The translations under genes and the position numbers were made by a program. Positions 42,906 to 51,918 of a DNA stretch of 64,000 nt are shown piece by piece. The stretch is from CBDCCV01 sp965215025 (GTDB lineage Bacteria > Bacteroidota > Rhodothermia > Rhodothermales > Salinibacteraceae). Below the pieces are notes generated by a model. The model was not told the DNA's origin. It was given only the letters and a program-made list of their open reading frames with translations, and did not search any database. The DNA lies in assembly GCA_965215025.1 (NCBI GenBank), contig CBDCCV010000002.1:992001-1056000 (forward strand). Reading direction: 5' to 3'. Within the stretch, counting starts at the first letter, position 1; every line of letters starts with the position of its first letter.

Positions 42906-43520
42906 TCAGGCGTCTATCATTTTCTTGGCATCGGGGTACACCTTGGCGCTGTCCTTTTTGTGACGAGCTATCACAGCGTCCGAGTTTTTACTGGAATCTA
43001 ATAACCAGTGGTTTTCTATGGTGCATTCGTTCAGTGCATCGAACCACTCCTCGTAGAGGTAGGAGCTAAAACCCTGCTTGTACTTTTCTCTCTGCTTCCA
43101 CACCCGGCGAAGCAAGTAAAGCTTCTTTTTGTAAGCCCTGGAGTAATAAAATACTCTTCTCAATCTCCTTAAGACCCTCCAGTTGATGCGCTGTGTTAGC
43201 ACCTCTGGCGCAACGCACAGCGTCAGAACAGTTGTCCTGCGCGAGCGATCAATTAAGCTGTGGAGACGGTCGAATCCGTTTTTACGTGAGAACTGGCTGT
43301 AGAGATCGTAGTGGACGATAAGCTGCTCTATAGTGGACTGGTGCGTACGCAACAGCGCATATGCCTGATTATCGGCAAGGCAGGGCCGCGAAAAAGGAAC
43401 GGACATGCCGAGCTGTTCGCACAGATGAGGGGAATCACCTTGTTGTATCTCTTCGATAAGAGTAGACTTTCCTGAACAAGGGGGACCTGCTATAATGATC
43501 AACTGATCTATTTGAGCCAT
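42906..43520 (-). CDS. P-loop NTPase/kinase-like protein of unknown function
   Basis: A 204-residue soluble protein with Walker A G-P-P-C-S-G-K-S-T at about 12-20. The body is basic and aromatic (R-R-V-F-Y-Y-S-R-A-Y-K-K-K-L-Y), with a Y-E-E-W-F-D-A-L segment and I-E-N-H-W-L-L like nucleoside/zeta-toxin or sulfotransferase-type small kinases. I cannot name the substrate. Codon and base use are much more AT-rich than the ribosomal genes beside it, which suggests horizontal acquisition, perhaps with a capsule or glycan locus elsewhere. Confidence 0.7.
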   Translation of the reverse strand: MAQIDQLIIIAGPPCSGKSTLIEEIQQGDSPHLCEQLGMSVPFSRPCLADNQAYALLRTHQSTIEQLIVHYDLYSQFSRKNGFDRLHSLIDRSRRTTVLTLCVAPEVLTQRINWRVLRRLRRVFYYSRAYKKKLYLLRRVWKQREKYKQGFSSYLYEEWFDALNECTIENHWLLDSSKNSDAVIARHKKDSAKVYPDAKKMIDA

Positions 43521-43791
43521 TCAGACTTATTCTCTTTGGCCTGCAGACTACTGATGCGATAACACTTAGATAATGTGCAATAATGGGGCCAAAGCGGACG
43601 TGCGTTAGCACATGCATCTCGTCGCGCCACTTAGTGAGAGCGCAAATGCACATCACAAAGAGTCCGGCAACGGTTTGGTGCGCAAACGCAGGCCACAGCT
43701 GTAATCTGGTGTTCCGCTGATCAGCAGCACGGCCCCGCCGCCTATGGTGGCAAGGGCCGTGCATTTTATACAAGAGGCCAGGAACGTGCGC

Positions 43792-43920
43792 CTACATTCC
43801 GAACAGCTTCATCGCACCTCCTGCGGCAATGACAACTGCCCCGGCAATCGTCGCAAATGGAGGAATGGGAACAAGCAAAAGGCCGACGCCGGCTAAGATG
43901 ACCCAGGTGGATGTGTTCAT
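43792..43920 (-). CDS. Small hydrophobic protein, 42 residues
   Basis: Too short to stand out by length, but the composition is convincing: M-N-T-S-T-W, then two hydrophobic stretches (V-I-L-A-G-V-G-L-L-L-V and T-I-A-G-A-V-V-I-A-A-G-G-A) joined by P-I-P-P, and a short M-K-L-F-G-M end. It looks like a membrane hairpin. No clear ribosome site. It lies in the AT-richer patch between rpmA and nhaA, downstream of nothing recognisable. Confidence 0.5.
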   Translation of the reverse strand: MNTSTWVILAGVGLLLVPIPPFATIAGAVVIAAGGAMKLFGM

Positions 43921-44011
43921 TTGTTGCACCGCAAGTGTTGTGAAAATGGAATGAGTGCTGCTTTGGGTTAAGCGAGTGCCGGCGCGTGCTGTTCCTCTCC
44001 CGGCTTCCGCT

Positions 44012-44478
44012 TCACCGTCCGGGAGGCCCGCCGTCCAGTCGGCTACCTTTCCGCGCTGACGTTCTCACGGCGAACACGGCAACCAGCCCGGCAAGAACGG
44101 CCACGATGCCCAGCCCCGAAGCGGCGCCTCGGGCCAAGCCCACGGCAATTAGGACGGCGCCGAGGACCACGGCGATGCTGCCCAAGAGCACAGCCAACTG
44201 CGGGAGCATCGCTTTCGCTTTCTCGAAGGTGAAACGCGCATCGCCTCCGAGGTAAAGCAGCGACGCCGACCCCTCGCCCTGCGCCACCCGCGCCGACGGA
44301 CGGATAAGCAGCCGGCTCCCACCTCAAGCGGCCACACGGCGAGCGCCACCGGAAGTGCCACGAGCAGCCCGTTCTGCTCTCGCCGCTCGGCGTCGCGGTA
44401 CGCCCAGGCGATGCTCACCACATACAGCAGCGGCGCGGCGATGATGACAAAGACTTCGAGTAATCCGAGGCCGCCCAT
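44012..44478 (-). pseudogene. Small membrane protein, probably frameshifted
   Basis: From ATG 44478 the frame reads M-G-G-L-G-L-L-E-V-F, a span (A-A-P-L-L-Y-V-V-S-I-A-W-A-Y), R-D-A-E-R-R-E-Q-N-G and a second span to A-V-W-P-L, a layout seen in small phospholipase-D-N/phage-shock-like membrane proteins. The membrane-like pattern then continues in another frame (to 44012) with two further spans (L-L-G-S-I-A-V-V-L-G-A-V-L-I-A-V-G). Joining them needs a shift near 44300-44330. Alternatively these are two separate small genes, the second from GTG 44287. Confidence 0.45.
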
Positions 44479-44526
44479 AGGTCGAAGCGGGAAATGAAGG
44501 CCGTCCACACGCCCTTGTAGAGTCCG

Positions 44527-44672
44527 TAACAAAACCCATCAACGTTGTCATTGCGAGGAGCGAAGCGGAGCCTGCCCCGGCACCGGGGCGGCAATCTCAC
44601 CCAGTCTGCTCCCCTCACGAGATTGCCACGCTCCCTTCGGTCGCTCACAATGACAGCCAGAGGTTTTGTTAT
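44527..44672. repeat. Nested inverted repeat, TGTCATTGCGAGGAGCGAAG family
   Basis: The outer arms TAACAAAACC / GGTTTTGTTA enclose TTGTCATTGCGAGGAGCGAA facing TCGGTCGCTCACAATGACA. Inside are GGCAATCTC and GAGATTGCC. This sequence type is a recurrent intergenic palindrome in many unrelated bacterial genomes. It separates the membrane-protein remnant from the nhaA stop. Confidence 0.8.
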
Positions 44673-44678
44673 GCGTTC

Positions 44679-45989
44679 TTAGTGCGAGACCGGGGCGGTG
44701 CCGTGCTGTTGCGCTTGCGGTTCGAGGTCCTCGGCGTCGGTGTGGTCCGGGCCGGTGAGGCGCTTGACCTTGAACGCCTTCGCCATCATCCATGCCAGCG
44801 GGCCGGCGACGAAGCTCAAGAGCGCGCCGAGCTTGAGCATGTCGGCGGCGCCGTCCGGCAGAATCCAGCCCTGCGCGGGCGCCAGGTCGAGCGCCACCGT
44901 CGTCACAAAGAGCGCCACGGTAAACCCGATGCCGGCCACCATGCCCAGAACCAGCGTTTGCTTCTGGTCCATGTGCTCCGGGAGCGTGAGGCCGAAGCGC
45001 TGCCCCACCCAGCAGAACGCCGAGATCCCCACCGTCTTGCCCACCACGAGGGCCAGGAAGATCATCCACGTGATGGCCCCGGCAAAGGCGCCGGCCGAGA
45101 GGGCCACGCCCGCATTCGCCAGGCCGAACATGAACAGGCCCACGTCCACGATGGGCTTGAAGAAGTGCTCAAACTCGTTCATCGTGTCGTGGTCGAGGGT
45201 GCCCGGCACGTCGCCCTCGTCGCTCATGAAGAGGCCCTCGTCGCGCTCGCTGTGCGGCATAAAAGGGATGATGGGCACGAGCGCGAGCGCCGCGTGCACA
45301 CCCGTGTACAAAAGTGCGAACCATGAGAGCGTCCCGCCGATGAGCACGTACGGCCAGAAGCTCGTCACGCCCCAGCGCCGCATCCCCTCGCAGATCAAGA
45401 GCGCCAAGACCAAAAGGCCGAGCCACGCGATGTGCACCTCCGGCGTGTAGTACGTGGCGATGATGAGCATCCCGATAAGGTCGTCCAAGACGGCCAGGAC
45501 CAGGAGGAACGTCACCGCCGGATGCACGCGCCCGAAGATCAGCCCAGCGAAGAGCCAGCAGTAGGCGATGTCGGTGGCCGTGGGGACGGCCCAGGCCGCC
45601 TGCATCACATCGCCCTGCACGCCGAGGAGCACCCCCAGCCCCAGGAACAGCAGGATCGGCCCGACCACGCCGCCGGCCGTGGCTACCACCGGCATGGCCG
45701 CCTTCTTTATGCTCGACAGCGCGCCGCCGGGCAGGAAGCTCTCGGCCACTTCCTTCCCCGCAATGCCGAAAAAGAGCGCCATGAAGATGTCGTTCACCAG
45801 AAAGTGCAGGCTGATGCCGTCCGATCCGCCGTGCTCTAAGAGGCTGCTGTGAAAGAGGTAGTCGTCAATAAAGTGGTGGTACGACTCGTAGTCGATGTTC
45901 GCCCACACCAGCGCCACCGCCGTGCCAGCGAGGAGAAAGGCGGAGAACTCCTGCAAGTAACGGAACCCCTTCTTGAAGCGTGCTCTCAT
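44679..45989 (-). CDS. nhaA: Na+/H+ antiporter NhaA
   Basis: NhaA exchanges Na+ for H+ for salt and pH homeostasis. The 436 residues have about twelve membrane spans, the double aspartate in V-L-D-D-L-I-G, A-V-P-T-A-T-D-I-A-Y in the unwound helix and G-I-A-G-K-E-V-A-E. A longer central cytosolic loop (S-E-R-D-E-G-L-F-M-S-D-E-G-D) is acidic. I use ATG 45989 rather than the in-frame codon further upstream. Confidence 0.95.
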   Translation of the reverse strand: MRARFKKGFRYLQEFSAFLLAGTAVALVWANIDYESYHHFIDDYLFHSSLLEHGGSDGISLHFLVNDIFMALFFGIAGKEVAESFLPGGALSSIKKAAMPVVATAGGVVGPILLFLGLGVLLGVQGDVMQAAWAVPTATDIAYCWLFAGLIFGRVHPAVTFLLVLAVLDDLIGMLIIATYYTPEVHIAWLGLLVLALLICEGMRRWGVTSFWPYVLIGGTLSWFALLYTGVHAALALVPIIPFMPHSERDEGLFMSDEGDVPGTLDHDTMNEFEHFFKPIVDVGLFMFGLANAGVALSAGAFAGAITWMIFLALVVGKTVGISAFCWVGQRFGLTLPEHMDQKQTLVLGMVAGIGFTVALFVTTVALDLAPAQGWILPDGAADMLKLGALLSFVAGPLAWMMAKAFKVKRLTGPDHTDAEDLEPQAQQHGTAPVSH

Positions 45990-46216
45990 GGGACGTCGCG
46001 GCGTGTTTAAGTAGGGCGTTAATGAGACGGCGTGCGATCCGGCTATGCAACATCGCAATTTCCTAGCCTATAGTACAAGCCGCTTCCGCACTTGTAACCA
46101 ATTCCCAATAGATGTGCAAAAACGCACGGCGGCCTTAACAACCTTTGCCCGTCAACCCCCGCGCCCCACGCACGTTTAGAGAAGCCCTCCATTACGCACC
46201 CCCCCCCCGCTCTGCC

Positions 46217-47497
46217 ATGCCCGAAACCGCTGCGCGACTGAACCTCCGCGACCGCTTTTTCCTCCCGCCGGAGCCGGACACCCAGCCCTCGCGTAATGGG
46301 GCCGTCGAGCTGCGCGCGTTCACGCACGGCCTCATGCCCAGGAGCGTCCCCGCCATGATGGAGCGCTTTACCGAGGACTGGCGCACGCGCGGCGTAGACG
46401 CCTGGAACGCCGTCCCCAACCACTGGCGCCCCCAAAGCGGCGAAGCCGTCGGCTGGTGGACGCTGCCGGAGTACCTCGGCGACCAGTTCGTGGCGCCGCT
46501 CCTGGGCGCCCCCGCCGGCACCTGCATCCTCCAGCCCAACGTGCACTGGACCGTGCAGTGCCTGTTTTCCTCGGAAGAGGTTTTCGCGCAGAAGAAAGAA
46601 GTGCTCGTCACCGAGGCCGAGTTCCCGTCCGTCCTCCACAGCGCGCGCCGCTGGGCCGATCTCCTCGGCCTTAACCTCCGTTTCTTGGGTTGCAATAACA
46701 GATTCGTAGACCGCCAGGCCGTCCTCGACGCCATTGGGCCGCAGACGGCGCTCGTCGTTCTCAGCCACGTCGGCTTCACCACGGGCGAGCGGCTGCCGGA
46801 CGCGTTCCTGCACGACGTGGCCGAGGACGCACACGCGCACGGCGGCCTCTTCGCCATCGACGGTTATCACGCCGCCTCGACGATGCCCGTGGACGTCGAA
46901 GCGCTCGGCGCCGATCTCTACTTCGGCGGACTTTTGAAGGAGGCGTGCGGCTCTTCCGGGAACGCCTACGTCTACCTCCGCCCCGGCCTCGACCTGAAGC
47001 CGCGCCTGGCCGGCTGGTTTGGCGATGCTGACCCCTTCGGCTTTGCGGAAGAGCCGGCGTTTCACCCGGACGTGCGGCGGCGCTTCCTGGGCGGCACCAC
47101 GGCCGTCGCCTCCATGTACCACGCCGTCGAGGGCCTGCGCATCCTCCTCGACGCCGGCCTCGACACCGTCCGCGCCGACTCGCTCGCCAAGACGGCCTAC
47201 TGCATCGCGCGCGCCGACAGCGCCGGCCTTCCCCTCCGCTCCCCGCGCGCCGAAAAGCGGCGCGGCGCGATGATCATCCTTGAGGCCGAATCGGCGTCCA
47301 AGCTGTGCGCTTATCTCAAGACGCAGGGCATCTACACAGACAGCCGGCAGGACCGCTACCTGCGCCTGGCCCCGTTCGTCTGGAATACGATGGAGGAGCT
47401 GGAGCGCGCGTTCGACGCCATCGAGGCCGCCCTTGCCACCGGGGCGTACCTGGAGATGGAGGCCGGCGCGCTAAAAGAGGCCGGCCCCGTCACGTAG
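46217..47497 (+). CDS. Kynureninase-like aminotransferase class V enzyme
   Basis: A PLP fold-type I enzyme of 426 residues. F-A-I-D-G-Y-H-A-A-S-T-M-P-V-D-V supplies the pyridoxal aspartate and G-G-L-L-K-E-A-C-G-S-S-G-N-A-Y the lysine. The G-N-A-Y-V-Y-L-R-P order is that of kynureninase (cleaving kynurenine to anthranilate), but the start and active-site details differ, so another carbon-carbon or C-S lyase role is possible. No other kynurenine-pathway gene is nearby. A run of nine C (46200-46208) lies just before the ATG. The 3' end overlaps the next gene, on the opposite strand, by 8 bp. Confidence 0.8.
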   Translation: MPETAARLNLRDRFFLPPEPDTQPSRNGAVELRAFTHGLMPRSVPAMMERFTEDWRTRGVDAWNAVPNHWRPQSGEAVGWWTLPEYLGDQFVAPLLGAPAGTCILQPNVHWTVQCLFSSEEVFAQKKEVLVTEAEFPSVLHSARRWADLLGLNLRFLGCNNRFVDRQAVLDAIGPQTALVVLSHVGFTTGERLPDAFLHDVAEDAHAHGGLFAIDGYHAASTMPVDVEALGADLYFGGLLKEACGSSGNAYVYLRPGLDLKPRLAGWFGDADPFGFAEEPAFHPDVRRRFLGGTTAVASMYHAVEGLRILLDAGLDTVRADSLAKTAYCIARADSAGLPLRSPRAEKRRGAMIILEAESASKLCAYLKTQGIYTDSRQDRYLRLAPFVWNTMEELERAFDAIEAALATGAYLEMEAGALKEAGPVT

Positions 47498-48062
47498 CCT
47501 GCCCGGTCATCGCCTGGCCGCTGACCGCAAACGCGCATCCGCGGATGCGCCGCGCCAGCCAGAGCACCGGCCCGAGCGAGGCGGCCTCGCGCAGGAGCGC
47601 GCCCGCGTTGTTCTTGTTGAAGAGGCCGAGCACAAACCCGCGCTTCCGGCTCTTGGACGTGATCGTGCGGAACCAGACGTGCTCCGAGGCGATGCGCCGC
47701 CGCGAGGCCGGCCACAGCAGCATCATCCCATCCCCCATGGCCGATTCCTTGCTGAGGTAGTCCAGGTAGAGATGCGAGGCGTAGGCCGTGGTCGTCTGCG
47801 CAAAGCGCGGGCCGAAGCGCCCGCCGCGCCAGCGCTCAAAGGCGCCGGCCAGGCCGCCGGCCAGGAGCGCCGCGCCCACGCTGTGCGTCGCCATGCCGTG
47901 CTCGGCGTCCGGCCCCATGTCCGCGCTGAGGAGGCCGAGCAGCAGGTCCAGGTCCGGCGCGTTGGCGAAAAATACGGTCTGCCAGTCGGCGCCGCCGGAG
48001 GAGGCGCTAAAGAGCGAGGCCACGGTCAAGCCGGCGAGGGTGTGTCCAAGCGAGGAAGGCAT
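47490..48062 (-). CDS. Membrane-bound metal-dependent hydrolase-like protein (YdjM/DUF457 type)
   Basis: 190 residues starting M-P-S-S-L-G-H-T-L-A-G-L, with A-P-D-L-D-L-L, M-A-T-H-S-V-G-A and a Y-A-S-H-L-Y-L-D-Y-L motif. This is the spaced His/Asp set of the YdjM-like family, thought to bind metal at the membrane. The tail has no clear family features. The exact reaction is unknown. I start at ATG 48062. Confidence 0.8.
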   Translation of the reverse strand: MPSSLGHTLAGLTVASLFSASSGGADWQTVFFANAPDLDLLLGLLSADMGPDAEHGMATHSVGAALLAGGLAGAFERWRGGRFGPRFAQTTTAYASHLYLDYLSKESAMGDGMMLLWPASRRRIASEHVWFRTITSKSRKRGFVLGLFNKNNAGALLREAASLGPVLWLARRIRGCAFAVSGQAMTGQAT

Positions 48063-48129
48063 GGTTTGGGTGTGGGGGTATGGGAGAATGGGAGTGTGGG
48101 CGCGGCGGCAAGCGGCGCCACGTGCTCCT

Positions 48130-48171
48130 GTCATCCTGAGTGCCCCCGGCGCCGGGGGCACTCAGGATGAC
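48130..48171. repeat. 42-bp perfect palindrome, GTCATCCTGAG family
   Basis: GTCATCCTGAGTGCCCCCGG is followed by its exact complement; all 21 pairs match with no loop. It is the shortest, cleanest member of the family that includes 20321-20487 and 32259-32365. Confidence 0.9.
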
Positions 48172-48221
48172 GGCAGAAAAGCATTGCTGTATGCGCCCTT
48201 TTGATGCTCGATTGAAAGGCC

Positions 48222-49103
48222 TCAGCGTGCGGCGGTGGGTGTCGTGCGGGGATCGAGGTTGAAAAAGGCGGTGAGCGCCTCGAACAGCTCCGGGTGGCGG
48301 CGCTTCATCTCCTGGGGCCGCTCGAAAAACGCCTCTACGGCCACGGCGAAAAACTCCGACGGCGCCGTGGCGGCGTAGCGCCTGAGCATGGAGCGCCGGC
48401 GGCGGATGCGCTGCATCTCCCGGCGCACGAGGTCCTGCCAGGACGCCTCCGACGACGGATCGACAAGGGCCGGGATGCCGTCCGCGTCGCCGGCGCCCCG
48501 GAAGTCGAAGAGGTGAGCCAGCTCGTGCAGGACGACGTTAGAGCCGTCGGTGGGATCGGCCCAGCTTTCCTCGACGGCGCGGGCGGAGAGCAGCACGGGT
48601 CCCTGCGGATGCGCCATGCCGTCGTACTCGGCGTAGTCGCCGCCGAGGTAGTGGTCGTCAAAACGGTCGGGGTAGAAAAGGACGGAGCGGCCGGCGGTCA
48701 GCTCCCAGTCAGGGCGGCCGTGCAGGAGCAGCGCGGCGCCGGCCGCTACGCCCAGGCGCAGCGCATCGGTGACGTCCACGCCGTCCACGCCCTCGAAGGT
48801 GTGCTCGGCCAGAAAGAACTGCACGTCCCGCTCGAAGCGCCGGCGCGCGGCGCCGCCCAAGCCGGCGTAGAACGGCACGTGCTTTTCGAGCCAGGCGCGC
48901 TGCGCATCAGGGAGCGCCTCCTGCGCCACGCGCCAGCGGCGGAGCGGCTGCCGGAGCGCCTTCCATCCGAAGAAAACCACGGGCGCCAGCCCCGCCCACA
49001 CGCCCTGCGGCGCCACGCGCGCGCCCACCGCCGCCGCGCCCACGCCCAGGACGAGCGCTAAGACGGCGTAGTAGACGAACGTGGACGGACGCGCAATGCG
49101 CAT
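48222..49103 (-). CDS. mtfA: MtfA-like zinc peptidase (family M90)
   Basis: MtfA is a gluzincin aminopeptidase-like enzyme that in E. coli binds the Mlc repressor. The metal motif V-L-H-E-L-A-H-L-F-D and the downstream E-F-F-A-V-A-V-E-A-F-F-E are intact. A basic segment precedes V-L-L-S-A-R-A-V-E-E-S-W. Unlike the E. coli protein it has an N-terminal hydrophobic span (about 10-45), so it is probably membrane-attached. 293 residues. Confidence 0.92.
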   Translation of the reverse strand: MRIARPSTFVYYAVLALVLGVGAAAVGARVAPQGVWAGLAPVVFFGWKALRQPLRRWRVAQEALPDAQRAWLEKHVPFYAGLGGAARRRFERDVQFFLAEHTFEGVDGVDVTDALRLGVAAGAALLLHGRPDWELTAGRSVLFYPDRFDDHYLGGDYAEYDGMAHPQGPVLLSARAVEESWADPTDGSNVVLHELAHLFDFRGAGDADGIPALVDPSSEASWQDLVRREMQRIRRRRSMLRRYAATAPSEFFAVAVEAFFERPQEMKRRHPELFEALTAFFNLDPRTTPTAAR

Positions 49104-49131
49104 GGCTCGGGCGCGGGGGTGTGGCGGAACG

Positions 49132-49204
49132 GTGACGATGGACGGCCGACGACACTCATAGAATCACGCTCCAGCCATCAGGGCGGCTTGTCGTCGGTCA
49201 TCCC
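49132..49204. repeat. Inverted repeat, GACGATGGACG family
   Basis: GTGACGATGGACGGCCGACG at 49132 faces GTCGTCGGTCATCC at 49191. Family of 23043 and 59444. It lies in the mtfA-ppiD divergent gap. Confidence 0.6.
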
Positions 49205-49353
49205 TCCGCCGGCGGCGGAAGAACATTTGCGCCGGCCTTTCTGTATGCTGGATCTGACCAAACTCAGCCGCACGCCGCGTACTTCTCCCCTTCTGCGGCG
49301 GCGCCTTTCTCCAGAAAAAACATACGCAGGCCGCACAGCCGAGGTTTTATACC

Positions 49354-51453
49354 ATGGGTACGATGACTAAGCTCCGGGAAAACACCGGAGTGGTGCTTTG
49401 GATTCTTGTCTTCGCCTTTGGCGTTATCTGGGTCTTGCAGGACTCGGGCGGCCTTGACGCCGTGGCCACCGGCGGGGCCGCCGCGCAAGGCAACATTCTC
49501 CTCGTCGATGGCGATCCCGTTTCGAGCGAGGAGTATTCGCGCCGCGTGGAGGCGCAGGTGCAGCAGTTCGAGAACCGCACGGGTCGCACCGTCACGCCGC
49601 AGATGCGCGACCAGGTGCAGCAAAGCGTCTACAACGCCCTCGTGGCCGAGCGCCTGCGCGCGCAGGAGATGGACCGCCTCGGCATCCGCGTCACCGACGC
49701 CGAGGTCGAGGACATGGTTCTGGGCGCGGACCCGCACCCCATCATCAAAGCCTATTTTAGCGACAGCACCGGGCAGGTCAACCGCGAGCTTTTGAACAGC
49801 TTCATCTCCAACCCGGACGCCACGCAGGACCTGATCCAGATCGAGCAGGCCATCCGCGCGCAGCGGCGCCAGGAGAAGCTCGACAACCTCATCGGCGCCA
49901 CCGTGCACGTCTCCGAGGAGGACATCGAGGACGCCTACCGCCGGCAGAACCTCAAAAAAACGGCGCGCTACGTGGCCCTCCCCTACGCCGACGTGCCCTC
50001 GGGCGAGGTCGAGGTCACCGACGACGACCTCCGCGCGTACTACGACGAGCACCGGGACGACTTCCGGCGCGAGCGCACGTACACCGTCCGCTACGCCGTC
50101 GCCTCGAAGTCGGCCACGGCTGAGGACACGGCGCAGGTGCGCCAGGAGCTTGAAGGGCTGCGCGCGAGCTTCGCCGAGGCCGAGGACGACTCGCTCTTCG
50201 TGATGCGCAACGCCTCGGAGCGGCTCTTCTCCGGCACGTACGTCACGCCGGATGCCATGCAAGCGCCCATCGCCGAGGCCGTCTACGCCGGCGGTCCGGA
50301 GCCGGGCCGCGTCGTCGGGCCGATCTTCGCGGGCGACCTCGCGCACCTGGTCAAGATCACCGACGTGCGCCCGGCCGAGGAGACGTACGCGCGCGCGCGC
50401 CACATCCTCTTCCAGGGCGAGGACGAGGCCGCCCTGCGCGAGCGCGCCGAAGCGGTCAAGGCCGAACTCGAGGCCGGCGCCGACTTCGCCGAGACGGCCC
50501 GACGCGTCTCCGAAGGCCCGAGCGCCCCGCGCGGCGGCGACCTCGGCTGGTTCGGGCCGGGGCAGATGGACCCGGCCTTCCAGGAGGCCGTCGAGGGCGC
50601 GCCCGTGGGCGAGGTCGTCGGGCCAGTGAAGACGCCCTTCGGCATCCACCTCATCCAGGTCGAAGCGCGCGCGGACGAGGCCGTGCAGATCGCCGACATG
50701 GCCGTGAGCACGCGGCCCAGCCCCGCCACGCTCGACGACATCGAAGAGAAGCTCGGCGACGCGGCCTACTACGCCAGCGAGGGCGGCAGCTTCGCCGAAG
50801 AGGTGGAGCAGCAGGGCTTCCAGACGCAGACGGCCACGGTAGAGGCCGGCGAGGGGATGACCGTCGTGCCCGGCCTCGGCCCAAGCCGTCCCATCGCCAG
50901 CTTTCTCGAAGCGGCCGAGCCGGGCGCCATCAGCGAGGTGATCGAGCTGGACGACCAGTTCGTCGTCTTGAACGTGGAAGAGATCCAGGAGGCCGGCTTC
51001 CGCCCGTTCGAGGAGGTCGAGGCGGAGATCCGCCCGCGCGTGCTCAAAAAAAAGCGCCAGGCCGTGCAGATGCAGCGCCTCGAAAGCGCCCTCGCCGAAG
51101 CCGGCGGGAGCCTTGACGCGCTCGCCTCGGCGCTCTCCGCGGAGGTGCGCATGCAGGAAGGCATCACCTTTGGCACGCAGCAGGTGCCCGTGCTGGGCAG
51201 CGACCCGGCGTTCGTGGGCACGGTCTTCGGCCTCGACGAAGGCGCCACCTCGCGCGCGGTCGCAGGCGAGAACGCCGCCTTCGTCGCCGAGGTGACGGCT
51301 GTGGACGAGCCGGTCGCCCTCACCGACGCCAAGCGCGAGCAGCTCCGGCAGCAGCTCCAGCGCCGCCGCCGCGCCGAGGTGCAGAACCGCTGGATCGCCA
51401 TGCTGCGCGAGAACGCCGAGATCGAGGACTACCGCGCGCAGTTCGAGCGCTGA
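49354..51453 (+). CDS. ppiD: PpiD/SurA-type periplasmic folding factor with one PPIC domain
   Basis: A 699-residue protein anchored by one N-terminal span (about 12-29). A SurA-like helical chaperone region follows (N-I-L-L-V-D-G-D-P-V, then Q-S-V-Y-N-A-L-V-A-E-R-L), and a parvulin domain at about 346-440 (A-R-H-I-L-F, G-G-D-L-G-W-F-G-P-G-Q-M, F-G-I-H-L-I-Q-V). It helps outer-membrane proteins fold after export. The C-terminal third is extra helical/beta sequence. The attC array begins 50 bp after its stop. Confidence 0.93.
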   Translation: MGTMTKLRENTGVVLWILVFAFGVIWVLQDSGGLDAVATGGAAAQGNILLVDGDPVSSEEYSRRVEAQVQQFENRTGRTVTPQMRDQVQQSVYNALVAERLRAQEMDRLGIRVTDAEVEDMVLGADPHPIIKAYFSDSTGQVNRELLNSFISNPDATQDLIQIEQAIRAQRRQEKLDNLIGATVHVSEEDIEDAYRRQNLKKTARYVALPYADVPSGEVEVTDDDLRAYYDEHRDDFRRERTYTVRYAVASKSATAEDTAQVRQELEGLRASFAEAEDDSLFVMRNASERLFSGTYVTPDAMQAPIAEAVYAGGPEPGRVVGPIFAGDLAHLVKITDVRPAEETYARARHILFQGEDEAALRERAEAVKAELEAGADFAETARRVSEGPSAPRGGDLGWFGPGQMDPAFQEAVEGAPVGEVVGPVKTPFGIHLIQVEARADEAVQIADMAVSTRPSPATLDDIEEKLGDAAYYASEGGSFAEEVEQQGFQTQTATVEAGEGMTVVPGLGPSRPIASFLEAAEPGAISEVIELDDQFVVLNVEEIQEAGFRPFEEVEAEIRPRVLKKKRQAVQMQRLESALAEAGGSLDALASALSAEVRMQEGITFGTQQVPVLGSDPAFVGTVFGLDEGATSRAVAGENAAFVAEVTAVDEPVALTDAKREQLRQQLQRRRRAEVQNRWIAMLRENAEIEDYRAQFER

Positions 51454-51503
51454 GCCTGGCGGGCAAAAATAATTACAATTTTAGGTCGGTACTAATTTGC
51501 CCC

Positions 51504-51628
51504 ATATAACTCGCGGCTGCAGGCGGACGCAGGGCTTGACGGTCTTGCCTCGCACGAGCGCCGCCACGATCTTTAACACGTTCGAGCGGTGGAGCGGCCC
51601 TGCTCCGCTGAGCCGCCAACTGTTATGC
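51504..51628 (+). other. attC-like recombination site 1
   Basis: 125 bp. The R'' core is ATATAAC (51504-51510) and the R' core is GTTATGC (51622-51628). The arms pair in the attC manner: ATAAC/GTTAT, then an unpaired spacer, then GGCTG-CAG-GCGGACGCAGGGC against GCCCTGCTCCGCTGAGCC with one extrahelical position. The variable terminal loop holds CGAGCGCCGCC. It lies directly after ppiD, so its own upstream cassette gene is missing or it marks the array edge. Confidence 0.75.
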
Positions 51629-51702
51629 CCACCGGCGGCAACCGCCGACGCGTCTGCTCGTTCTACAACGAGATGCGCGTTTAAACCGAACTGGACACCA
51701 GA

Positions 51703-51918
51703 ATGAGCCGAGACTATAACGTTGTCATCGAGCGCGACAGTGAAGGATACTACGTCGCCTCTGTGCCGAGTCTCCCAGGCTGCCATACCCAGGCGAAATC
51801 GCTTGACGCGCTCATGGAGCGCATCCGAGAGGCGATAGAGCTATGCCTGGAGGTGGAGCAAGATGAAGCCGTAGAGTTGGACTTTGTGGGTATGCAGAAG
51901 GTGAGCGTAGCGGTATGA
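51703..51918 (+). CDS. hicB: HicB-type antitoxin
   Basis: A 71-residue partial RNase-H-fold protein: D-Y-N-V-V-I-E-R-D, Y-Y-V-A-S-V-P-S-L-P-G-C-H-T-Q and A-L-M-E-R-I-R-E-A-I-E. This is the HicB fold that binds and neutralises the HicA RNase. It has no long C-terminal DNA-binding domain. Its stop overlaps the hicA start (ATGA). Gene order hicB-hicA, inside a cassette between attC1 and attC2. HicB looks intact although the toxin is broken. Confidence 0.9.
   Translation: MSRDYNVVIERDSEGYYVASVPSLPGCHTQAKSLDALMERIREAIELCLEVEQDEAVELDFVGMQKVSVAV

Noticed and set aside
43435..43773. 112-codon minus-strand frame between the P-loop gene and the small hydrophobic gene
   Set aside because: No hydrophobic or motif pattern, overlaps the start of the P-loop gene, and has no ribosome site.
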